Source: Monoraphidium neglectum
Lineage: Eukaryota > Chlorophyta > Chlorophyceae > Sphaeropleales > Selenastraceae
NCBI RefSeq assembly: GCF_000611645.1
Contig: NW_014012359.1
Span: 1-15,394, forward strand
Direction: 5' to 3'
Length of the DNA: 15,394 nucleotides
The translations under genes were made by a program, and so were the position numbers. The notes beneath the pieces are model-generated. The model saw only the letters and a program-made list of their open reading frames with translations, ran no database searches and was not told where the DNA came from. Positions 1 through 8,319 of the stretch are shown piece by piece; positions within the stretch are counted from its first letter, which is position 1, and every line of letters starts with the position of its first letter.

Positions 1-57
1 CCGCTCCCCCTCCGCTCCCCTCACCTCGCTCAACGAACCCCCGCACCCCGGTCGCAG
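1..57 (+). other. 3' end of an intron of the PPIL4-like gene
   Basis: The first 57 bases are C/T-rich and end in a CAG acceptor (AG at 56-57). The reading frame that matches PPIL4/CYP59 begins directly after it. The donor and the upstream exons encoding the cyclophilin domain lie outside the window. The call rests on the pyrimidine tract, the acceptor and the family match that follows. Confidence 0.6.
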
Positions 58-1462
58 CGTCCGCCACACGCACGTGCTGGAGGACCCTTTCGACGACCCG
101 AAGGAGCTGACTCAGCACATACCAGACGCCTCCCCGGAGCCCCAGTTCGAGCACGTGAGCACCCCTTGATAGGGGTAGGGGAGCCCAGCCGAGGTTCGGG
201 GGAAGGGGGGGCCCACGCGAGGGGCGGCACGCCGCGTCCGGCAGGGGGAGAGGCGAGCCGTGTTTTTTGGTGTATTTGGCGGGAGCCGCCGGGGCGCCGG
301 GCGCAGGCGCCACGCAAGCACCGCTGGCGGCCGCCGGGCGCTGTGTTCCGCCCCGAGCTCGTCGGGGTGCATGACTCAGCACGCCGCGCCGACTCGCGGG
401 CGCGCCACGTGCACATTTTTGATGCACTGTATTGGTGCCTGCATGCAGGGTGACAGGCTGGAGGACGACTGGGTGGCAACAGAAGACACGCGCCCCGCTG
501 AGGAGGTGGAGAAGGAGGCGCGCAAACAGGGTGGGCCGGCGGCGCGCGCAAGCACGAGCGCAAGCGCTGCTGTGCAGCCGCTGGCGACGCCGCGCGTGGC
601 CGGGCCCGCCGCGGCGCCCCGGCCCCGTCCGTCCGCCAATCGCTCTTTTCCGCGGACCTTCCCCTCTGCGCGACCCATTTGGACCGCATAGTCGGCGCGC
701 AGCCGCCCCACCTGCGTCGCGAGCGCGCGCCCCGGTGCCGACGCCGCACTTCCCCCCACTGCCCTGCCCCAAAACCCTGCGCCCCCCCCCCCCAATACCC
801 CAGAGGCTAAGTCGCGCGCCGTCGTGCTGGAGATGATCGGGGACCTGCCAGAGGCGGACGCGGCTCCCCCCAGCAACATGCTGTTTGTGTGCAAGCTCAA
901 CCCTGTCACCACTGAGGAGGACCTGGAGATCATATTCTCGAGGTGGCCAGGCCGGCGGAGTGTGTGTGTGTGTGTGTGTGTGTGCGCGTGTTGCTTCTGA
1001 ATTCCGTGCTCCAGCGCAGGGTCGAGCAACAATGGCTGGGATGCCAGCGCACAGTGTGTGTCTGTGTGTGTGTGCGCGTGCGCGCGCGCGTGTGTGTGTG
1101 TGTGTTTGTGTGTGTGCGTGCGTGCAGATTTGTGTGCGCATGTGCGCGCTAGCGCTTGAGTGTGTGTGTGTGTGTGTGTGTCTCTCCACGTGTGTGGCGC
1201 GTGGCTGAGAGTGTGCCCGCGTGCATGTGCAGGGAAGGGGAGGCGTGCGGAGCATGCTTGGTTTGCCTTTGAGGTTTGCCATGCGGGCTGTGCTCGAATG
1301 CGGCCTGCAGCACCCATGTGTCTAGCAACCCCGCCTCCGTGGCTGCTGGTCGCGGGTGCAAGGGCTCGCTGTCTCCCCAAAACACGGACAACTAAGGAGC
1401 CCTGCTGCAGCTGCACACCTGCCGCCTGCTGCTGCCACCCATCCTCCCCCCCACTGCCCCCA

Positions 1463-1512
<50 letters not shown>

Positions 1513-2232
1513 TCATCCAACTCCCAGGTTTGGCACTGTGACATCATGTGATATCATCCGTGATTACAAGACGGGGGACAGCCTCAGCTACGGCTTTATC
1601 GGTGGGGGGGGGAGGGGGTTGGCGCTGTCTGTCCAGCTGTCCGGCAGGAAGCAGCCCGCAGGGCACCCAGCAGGGCACCCAGCAGCCTCATGCGCCACAC
1701 TGAGCCAGGCATATACTCAGACAATGACATGACATGCGCGACGGCGCACACGCGCGTGCATGCATGGGCGCACATCGCATTTGCATGCGTCAAAGAGGCA
1801 TGCTCGCATGCGCACACTCGCACACGCTCACGTGCATGCACACATGTACATTGCGTGCACACGCTCACTCGCATGCAGACACGCGCGCACAAACGCACAC
1901 ACACACACACACACTTATTTCGTATTCCCCCAGGCTTTGATACTGACGAGGCGTGTGTGGAGGCGTACATGAAAATGAACAACGCCCTCATAGACGACAG
2001 GCGCGTCAAGGTGCGCGCACACGTGGCTGTGGACGGGCTCGAGCGCGCGTCACGCGCTCAGGAAACGCGCCGACGCCGCCTGCGTGTGTGGAGTGGGCTT
2101 GTCTGTTTTGAAGGGGGCGGCGCCTGGGTTACGAGTTGGGCGGCGCCAGGACCGACAGGCAGGGGGAGGATGCGTATCGACGCCAACACAGCGAGACACA
2201 CTTTCACTCACACTCACACGCGTGCGTGCGCG

Positions 2233-2279
<47 letters not shown>

Positions 2280-3037
2280 ACACACACGCTTTTGCCGTCC
2301 AGGTGGACTTCAGTCAGTCGGTCAGCCACCTCTGGAAGCAGTTCAGGCGCTTCGGCCGCAAAGGGGACGCAGCCCAGGGCCAGGCCGCGGAAGAACACGC
2401 GGGCGGGGGCGGCGGCCGCGGCGGCGGCGGCCGCGGCGGCGGCGGCCGCGGCGGCAGGGGCGGTAGCCGGGGCGGCGGGGCAGGCGGAGGGCCGGGCAGC
2501 AATCTGGAGCTCAAGCGCCCGAATTTTCATGGGGCCGGCGGCGGCGGCGGTGATTACAGAAAACAAGGCGGAGGCGGCAGCAGCGGCAAGGGGCTGGAGG
2601 CGGCGACGGCCCCGTCTGCCGGTGGCTTGGAAGAGCAGCGCGCCCCGCCGCGTCAGCAGCAGCGGGAACGCGAGCTGGAGCCAGAGCGGGGGCGCGAGCC
2701 GGAGCGGGGCCAGGAGCGTGCGCCGCACCGGGCGCGCCGCAGCAGGAGCAGGAGCCGTGAGGCGCGGCGAGACAGGGAGGCGCGGCGCGAGCGCGAGCCG
2801 GCAAGGGAGGAAGGCAGGGAGGCCACCCGCGGCGGCAGCGACGGCCGGCAGCGGGAAAGCGGGCGCGACCCCTATCGGGACAGGCACCACAGCGGCGGTG
2901 GCGGCGGCGACGACGACGACAGACACAAGCGGCGGCGCAGCAGGAGCCGCGACAGGAGGCGCAGCCCACCCCCGCGCCGCAGGAGCCGGTCAAGGAGCAG
3001 GGGCCGCGGGGGCGACCGGGACAGGGACCGGCGGTAG
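58..3037 (+). CDS. Peptidyl-prolyl isomerase-like 4 / CYP59-type nuclear cyclophilin with RRM and RGG/RS tail (3' part)
   Basis: Predicted exons are 58-154, 449-530, 804-942, 1528-1601, 1934-2010 and 2303-3037 (stop TAG). Phases agree at every junction and 400 residues are visible. The first exon has the end of the cyclophilin domain and linker ([12 protein letters not shown]), followed by RLEDDWV and [12 protein letters not shown], which are hallmarks of PPIL4/CYP59. An RRM spans about residues 85-162, with RNP2 LFVCKL, an RNP1-like SLSYGFIGF, then [20 protein letters not shown]. The tail has GGGGR repeats (about residues 190-220) and then RS/RE/RD-rich stretches typical of splicing-associated proteins. 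The family links prolyl isomerisation to pre-mRNA processing and to the RNA polymerase II C-terminal domain in the nucleus. The CCHC zinc knuckle of land-plant CYP59 is not seen, so the layout is closer to animal PPIL4. The catalytic cyclophilin domain is outside the window. Family assignment is very secure; exact splice sites are predictions. Confidence 0.92.
782..793 (+). repeat. C12 homopolymer just before an acceptor
   Basis: Twelve consecutive C in intron 531-803 of the PPIL4-like gene, ten bases before the acceptor at 802-803. It probably serves as a C-rich polypyrimidine tract and is a likely site of length polymorphism or sequencing error. Confidence 0.8.
961..1200 (+). repeat. TG/GC alternating microsatellite region in intron 943-1527
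   Basis: Pure (TG)n runs lie at 961-984 and about 1161-1181, with TG/CG-rich alternating sequence from about 1053 to 1150 between them. The region is at the donor side of a 585-bp intron, starting 18 bases after the donor at 943-944. It is sense-strand TG, whereas the acceptor side of the same intron is CA. Any translated Cys-Val-rich frames here are artefacts of the repeat. Confidence 0.9.
1462..1515 (+). repeat. CA microsatellite just before the acceptor of intron 943-1527
   Basis: Near-continuous (CA)n with a short CG interruption and an ATATA interruption, ending about 11 bases before the acceptor AG at 1526-1527. It is complementary to the TG tracts at 961-984 and 1161-1181 of the same intron. 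Confidence 0.9.
1736..1917 (+). repeat. CA/CG-rich alternating repeat in intron 1602-1933
   Basis: Degenerate alternating purine-pyrimidine sequence (CACA, GCATGC, CGCGCACA) that ends in a clean (CA)n run at about 1897-1914, shortly before the acceptor at 1932-1933. The donor end of this intron is instead G-rich (runs at 1604-1619). Confidence 0.8.
2203..2288 (+). repeat. CA microsatellite before the acceptor of intron 2011-2302
   Basis: CTCACACTCACACG leads into (CG)n at about 2220-2240, then an uninterrupted (CA)n run at about 2241-2277, ending about 13 bases before the acceptor AG at 2301-2302. The alternating purine-pyrimidine sequence could form Z-DNA. Confidence 0.9.
2405..2449 (+). 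repeat. 15-bp tandem repeat coding for GGGGR
   Basis: Unit GGCGGCGGCGGCCGC occurs about three times (CCGC landmarks at 2416, 2431 and 2446), inside the last exon of the PPIL4-like gene. It encodes Gly-Gly-Gly-Gly-Arg units, an RGG-box-like RNA-binding tract. The in-frame unit length suggests growth by slippage. Confidence 0.85.
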
Positions 3038-3293
3038 TCATCATCCCTGTTTGCAGCATGGCCTCGTGTGCTTCGTGCGCTTTGGCAATGCCCTGCCGTT
3101 TCTGGTTGTTTTGCCGTTTGTTGGGTGCTTGCAGCAGATGGCACTGTCCATTGAATGCATAGTCGGTGCATTGGGGGACACCTTGCTGAAAATGTATAGT
3201 GTGTTACCTGGCGCGAGTGGCGCTGGCATTGCTCTTGGCAGGCAGGGGCCACCTGGGGCGGTGCCGCTCTGAGCGCGCATCAATGCGCTGGTG

Positions 3294-3298
3294 TTACA
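3294..3298 (-). terminator. Candidate TGTAA polyadenylation signal
   Basis: The plus strand reads TTACA, so the minus strand reads TGTAA, the typical nuclear polyadenylation signal of chlorophyte algae. Use of this copy by the minus-strand gene would give a 3' UTR of about 780 nt, long but within what is seen in these algae. A five-base motif is weak evidence alone. Confidence 0.25.
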
Positions 3299-3381
3299 AA
3301 CGCACCGCGTGGTTAATTGGCCAAGATCGTCCTTGCATTCGGCACGCATGGAAACACTGACAGGGTCTACACAGGACATGG

Positions 3382-3386
3382 TTACA
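3382..3386 (-). terminator. Candidate TGTAA polyadenylation signal
   Basis: Second minus-strand TGTAA (plus strand TTACA), about 690 nt past the stop codon of the armadillo-like gene. It is the first TGTAA met in the transcript direction after 4077, so it is the better candidate of the two. Confidence 0.3.
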
Positions 3387-4076
3387 CGGGTGGCCGCCCA
3401 TGGAAGGCCAGGGGCGCGCCACGTGGCCCGCTGCATGTGTGTGCAGAAACCTGATCACCGCTTTTGCAGCAGCAGCCGCCTGGCCTGCCACATCAGCAGC
3501 GGATGTGCCCGCTGGCCTGCTGACTTGCCTGCTGCCGCCTGCAGCATCGGCAGCAGCAGGGGGCTACGCTGCCGCCAACATCAGCCGCCCCTCTGCCAGC
3601 GTCAGGCAAATGTGCGCTCGTGGGTGCAGGGGAACGCTCCGCACTCACTCCGCAGTTGCAGCGTTCACAGGAGCCCCGCCGCCCAGATCGCCGTCGCCAC
3701 GTTTGACACGGTATAAACTGCCAGCTCAGCTTCAGTACCCTGTTACTTAGGTCGGCTCTCTGGAATCTGTTGAGAGATGCTGCATGAGCGAGAGGACGAG
3801 TCTCACTGCAGCACACTGCTGGCATCACGGCGACACACAACTGCCGACTGTGCCCTTGCCCCTCGCTCCAAGTCTCCACAATTTTTGACGGCTCTCGCAG
3901 CGGCTGGCCAGCGTGATAAGAAGCAGCAGCCACACAACTATGCACAGCCACGGACGGATCCCCTTGCATATTGGTTGCTGCAACACCCGCTTCGTTGCTT
4001 TGCCGCCGATGGCCCCACTGCCCCGGCAAGTTCACAAGTCTTGCCCTCTTATGGAGCTGCTGCTACGGTACGCATG

Positions 4077-5632
4077 CTAGTGGTGGTGATGGTGCTGCTG
4101 CGCCTGCTGCTGTTGCTGCTGATGCTGTGCCTGCTGCTGTGCCTGCTGCTGTGCCTGCTGCTGCAGCTGGTACGGCAGCAAGGGGTACTCCACCGACAGC
4201 TGCTGCACCTCTGTCGGTGTGAGCTTCATCTGCACGCCCCCACTCGCCAGCCGCAGCTCCCGCGGCACCCCGGCCGCCTCGATCGCCGTCGATGCCTCCG
4301 AAAGCAACGCCGCCTGCGCCGCAAGCGCCTGAATGCGGCGGGATGCGGTCGCGCGGCGCGGCAGGACGTGAGGAGCTCTGGATCGTTAGGCCAGGCCAGA
4401 CGACTCGGCGCTCAGTGCAGGAGACAGGCAACGCTCCTGGCAGCAAAGCAGGCCGGCGGGTGGCAAACGCAGTCTGACGTCACGAGAGTCTCCAAGCAGT
4501 CGCATACCTGAGCGCTGCGGCGCAGCAGGGCGCTGTCGGCCTCCCGCGCCAAGACCACGGCCGCAGCCAGCGCCTTGGGCGACGCGGCCACCCTGTGCGG
4601 CGCAGGGTGAGGCGCAGGCCGGGTGCTGTCAGTTGGTGCAGGAATGATATACATTTCAATCTTGGGAGCTCCGGGCCACCTGAGCCGTGTGCAACCCGGA
4701 ACGGGCGCCCCAGGCCAACCCCGGAGACGCGCGGCGGCGCAGGGGCCGGCGAGCGCCGACTGTGGGCGCCCTGCATCGCGCACAGGTGCATGTCATTGGC
4801 CATAGTTCCTCCGACAAGGGGCCTGCTGCTGACCTGTAGAGGTCGGCGTTGCTCGCGACAGCCAGAAGCTTCAGGCAGCCCACCGCCGCTGTCAGCAGCG
4901 CGGCCTGGGCGGCGTCCAGGGTCAGGCCCTTCTTCTTGGACTTCTTAGACCCTTGGCATACATGCGTAGAAGCAGACAGCAAAGGGTGGTTCTGGTACCC
5001 TCAGTGGAAGTGGATGGCGACAGCAGCTTGCTTGTCTCCAGCCCCTCGCAAGCCCCAAGCGTTCCTTCCAGGCCACATCCAAACATCAGCAGCACCAACC
5101 GCAAAAACAAGCGACGTAGCGCAGCCCGACTACTGATTATTCGTGATTGACTTCATGTTGGGTCAATATGCATCACCTGCCCCGCTAGCTGCCGGCGCCT
5201 GCACCGCGCCCATGACATCGCCCACAAGCACCGCCAGCCGGTGCGCCGCCAGGCGGCCGCTGATGAGCGCGCAGGCATCCTGGGACGCGGCCAGCGCCCA
5301 GAGGCAGCCGGCTACAGACGCGCGCGTGCTGAGGGACACGGGACCATCCCACTTGAGCGTCGCGCTGTTGCGGCAGAGCAGCGGCCCCGGCGGCTGCGGT
5401 GGGGCGGGCGGCGCAGGGGCCATCGGGGATGCGCCTCGGTTCGAGAGGCGCTTCAGGGCCGACTCTTTGGGCTGCAGTGACGCAGGCGCGTGCTGTTCCA
5501 GTGGTGTCTGCGGCTGTGGCGGCAGGTGGCCCTGTTCTGAGCTGCGGACGCTGCCGCGCACGGCCCCGGAGCGCAGGCTTTTGATGCGGCTGAGGCTCGA
5601 GGTGCGGCTGATGTTTGATTCGTTGCGCCTGC

Positions 5633-5663
<31 letters not shown>

Positions 5664-8139
5664 TGTGTGTGCGTGCGTGTGTGTGTGTGTGTGTGCGCGT
5701 GCGCGTGCACGCGCGTGCGTGTTGTTGATTTTGACTTCAAGGATTGTCGTCCAGTTATGCCCAACCAGGGGGAAGGATCACAACAAGCTCTCCCCCTTCA
5801 GGTGCAACGTGCCTGCATCCACGCCCCTGCCTCACTTGATCCGCCGCAAGGCCGCGTCCTCCTGTCCTTTGTCGGCCTCGCCGCCCTCTCCGTCCGCCGC
5901 CGCAGCGCCCGTCGGATCGCTGGGCAGCGCCACCTTGCGCACAAATGAGCTGAGGTGGTTCCAGAGCGCCGCGCCGTCGCGGGCCCCGCTGCCGCTGCAC
6001 CTGTTGCTGGGCGTGCCCGGCGGCTGCTGCTGCGATTGCTGCTGCTGAGTCAGCGACTTGGGGGGCAGCTGCTTAGGCGGCTGGGGGTTGAGGATGTGCG
6101 CGTAGGTGCGCTGCTCCCAGGCCACGTAGGTCGCCGGGGGTGGCCCCAGCAGGTCAGCCAGCAGCTGGATAGCCGCTGCAACGACATCATCCAGAATAGG
6201 GGTTGTTGCAGCAGCCAGCGTCAGGGGTTGTGTCGGTCGCTCAAAGCCCCGGATGGGCGCGCGTGCGCGTGTGTGTGTATATGTGTACGTGTGTGTATGT
6301 GTGTGTATGTGTGTGTTTGTATGTGTGTGCGTGCGTGTGTGTGTGTGTGTGTGTGTGTGGCATGCTGGATGCTTGAAGCAAAGTGGCGGGACCAGGAACA
6401 CAGCATAACTAGCACAGCTTGCACCTGCCAATGCCCATGGCGCATGCGTGGGCTTCCAAGCACTGCGCGCACCAGGCGTCGCCAGCCGCCCACGGTTGCC
6501 CTCGCCTCCTGGCCCTTCCACCAGGGTGCGCAGTGCGCCGGCCGCAGCGCCCACTGCCGCCTCGCTCTTGTGGCGCCCCGCGGCTGCCAGCAGCGCATTC
6601 AGCATGCCTGCCGCGCCGGCCTGCTCTGAGAATTCCGGGCGCTGCGGCGTGGCGCAGATCACAACGGGGAGGTGTATTCTGTTGGAACTGTGCAGAGCTT
6701 GCTTGTGAGTGCTCTCTTTTGTCTCTGCCGCGTGCTGCTGCTGGCGATGCGACAGGCATGTGCACACGAGTGCGAGGCCATTGGAGTGACCCGATCGCAC
6801 AAGCGCTACATACAGTAGTCAAGGGCCATCAGAGTAGGGCTTTGGCAGCGGTGGGCCTTCCGCCAGCGCTTGGAGGCCCCAGCTCTTGCTGCCCGCATGC
6901 ACCCGCAACCCCGCGCCTCAGCTTTTGCCCCCCTCTCCCCCAGCCACCTGCTGCACGAGGTGCGTGACCACCGCTGACAGGCTCCGCACGGTGTCATGGC
7001 CCGCGGGGCCACCAAGGACGGCCGCGTAGAGGGCCCAGGGGGGCTCACTGCCCTCCTGGCCCCTAAGCAGCGCGGCGCGTGACTGCGTGCCGATGATTAG
7101 GTGGACATGCCAGCGCGCGGCGGGGGGGGGGGGCGGCGGAGATTGTCACGAACGCGGTGCGCATAAGCAACGCATGCACACGTTCCCCGAAGAAGGCCGG
7201 TGATGGGCAAGTTGCAGGCTGTGCAACAATTTGTAGCTAGGCCCGCTCCTTCATCAGACTCACCAGCGGCTCCGCAGCCAGGGCGGCCAGTACGTGTGCG
7301 GCGATGCGGCCGGCTTCGTCGCCCTCCCCTGCTATCCACCGGTGCAGCACCGCAACCGTGCCCTTGCCCTTCGCGACCGCCTCGCATACGGGGTCATGGC
7401 CTCTGGCCAGGTGCAGCAGAATATCTGGGTGTGCGTGTGGTCAAGAGGGGGGCCGTGTGGAGGTGGGTGCCCGGTACGCAGCAGGAACATCGATGAGGAC
7501 CAAGCAAGCGACCCTGAGTGAAGGTCAAGCTGTTGCCCGTCCAAGCACCACCATTGATCGACATTCTGAACAACATTCGGTGCGGATTTGCTAAACAGGT
7601 TGGCCAGGCGCGCCCGCTCACTCGCCGCCGCGGTCGCCTCGGGGCCGCCTCTGGCCGCATCCAGGACGCCGACGCACGCGTTGACGGCGCCCGCCGCCAC
7701 CAGGTCAGAGTGGGCCGAAGCTTGCATGCAATGATGCACGAGCAGAAGGCTGGCCTCCTGCCGCGTGAGCTGGCCCTTGTTTGAGCGCTGCGGGGTGCAC
7801 ATCACGTGTGAAGATATGTCAGACATCCAAGTGCTGGGCTTGCCCAGCAGTGGGTCGCGTTGCCGCAATGCACACACAAGCGGCGCCGTGCGTGCGAAAT
7901 GCAGAAGGCCAAACCACATTAAGGTTAGTCCAAAGTGGGAGTCTCACCATGCAGGCCACAAGCGCGGGCAGGTCATCCTTAATCTCAGAGGTGGATTGGG
8001 CATAGATGACTGCGTGCTTCGCCGCCTCTGCCGCAGCCTCTGCCGCCCCTAAAGCCGGGGAGCTCTTGCCGCCTCCGTCATTGCTGCCTTTGCCAGCCTT
8101 GCCCGCCGCTGCCTTCTCACTCACTCCTGAGGACGACAT
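4077..8139 (-). CDS. Armadillo-like helical-repeat protein of unknown function, poly-Gln/poly-His C terminus
   Basis: Ten predicted exons in transcript order: 8139-7948, 7787-7592, 7424-7264, 7082-6948, 6641-6473, 6175-5836, 5628-5177, 4951-4834, 4592-4508, 4328-4077. They sum to 2,100 bases (699 residues plus TAG) with all phases consistent. The start is the first ATG of the long exon 1 frame, with G at -3. Residues about 35-300 are Ala/Leu-rich helices with armadillo-style spacing (for example LTRQEASLLLVHHCMQASA, GRIAAHVLAALAAEPL, MLNALLAAAGRHKSEAA, AAIQLLADLLG). A Gln-rich and then Ser/Arg-rich linker (ISRTSSLSRIKSLRS, about residues 400-420) follows, then more helices (SVAGCLWALAASQDACALI), a basic SKKSKKKG and a Gln/His tail. 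Exon 2 to 3 needs a GC donor (exon end 7592); a GT-AG alternative is exon 2 ending at 7597 and exon 3 starting at 7402, which drops nine residues. I do not recognise an orthologue. A scaffold or protein-binding role is inference. Confidence 0.75.
5634..5718 (+). repeat. TG/CG microsatellite (CA on the transcript) in intron 5629-5835
   Basis: (CG)n followed by (TG)n with GCGTGCG interruptions, mainly 5648-5694. The host gene is on the minus strand, so the transcript reads CA/CG, directly before its acceptor at 5630-5629. Confidence 0.9.
6257..6360 (+). repeat. TG microsatellite (CA on the transcript) in intron 6176-6472
   Basis: Imperfect (TG)n with TA, TTT and GCG interruptions over about 100 bp, cleanest at 6333-6358. 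It reads as CA in the minus-strand transcript and lies about 80 nt before the predicted acceptor at 6177-6176. Confidence 0.9.
7122..7133 (+). repeat. G12 homopolymer in intron 7083-7263
   Basis: Twelve G on the plus strand (C12 in the minus-strand transcript), flanked by GGCGGCG, within intron 3 of the armadillo-like gene. Probably length-variable; it has no coding effect. Confidence 0.8.
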
Positions 8140-8319
8140 CCCGCGTCTTGGTGCTGCTGGCTGCCGGTCAAAGCAGGCGCGCGCACCGCTGACTGCAGCA
8201 GCAATTGAAGCTGCACATGGAGGGTGCGCGTCAAGTCACGCAGTGCTTGTTCTTCGAGGGCTGCACACAGTTGCTTGTTTGATTGTCAACAGAACGCATG
8301 TAGAGTAGTAGAGCAGGAC
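8140..8319. promoter_or_regulatory. Short divergent promoter region
   Basis: Only 180 bp separate the start of the armadillo-like gene (minus strand, 8139) from the first plausible start of the OPR-like gene (plus strand, 8320), or 288 bp if the latter starts at 8428. Both promoters and 5' UTRs must lie here or overlap the genes. No clear TATA box is visible. Calling it a bidirectional promoter follows from gene orientation, not from a motif. Confidence 0.5.

Larger units (their letters stand above)
3038..4076. other. Convergent intergenic region (two 3' UTRs)
   Basis: This kilobase separates the stop of the PPIL4-like gene (3037) from the stop of the armadillo-like gene (4077, minus strand). 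No frame shows family motifs or a coherent exon chain. A GCAGCAG/GCTGCC-rich stretch at about 3465-3560 is low complexity. It most likely holds both 3' UTRs. Two TGTAA motifs, the usual chlorophyte polyadenylation signal, lie on the minus strand; I found none on the plus strand for the other gene. Confidence 0.55.

Noticed and set aside
376..1512. 378-codon minus-strand open frame with long HTHTHT runs
   Set aside because: It is produced by reading through CA/TG microsatellites and introns of the PPIL4-like gene; there are no family motifs, and the opposite strand holds phase-consistent conserved exons.
961..2290. CRISPR-like or satellite array
   Set aside because: The repeats are simple dinucleotide tracts inside introns; there are no equal-length unique spacers.
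2204..2926. 240-codon minus-strand open frame, Ala/Pro-rich
   Set aside because: Shadow of the last PPIL4-like exon; GC-rich codons leave the opposite strand open. Its sequence is compositional only.
3493..4035. 180-codon minus-strand frame in the convergent intergenic region
   Set aside because: No recognisable motif or domain, Cys/Ser/Arg-rich mixed composition, no linked exons, and it falls where the 3' UTR of the minus-strand gene is expected. A small unknown gene cannot be fully excluded.
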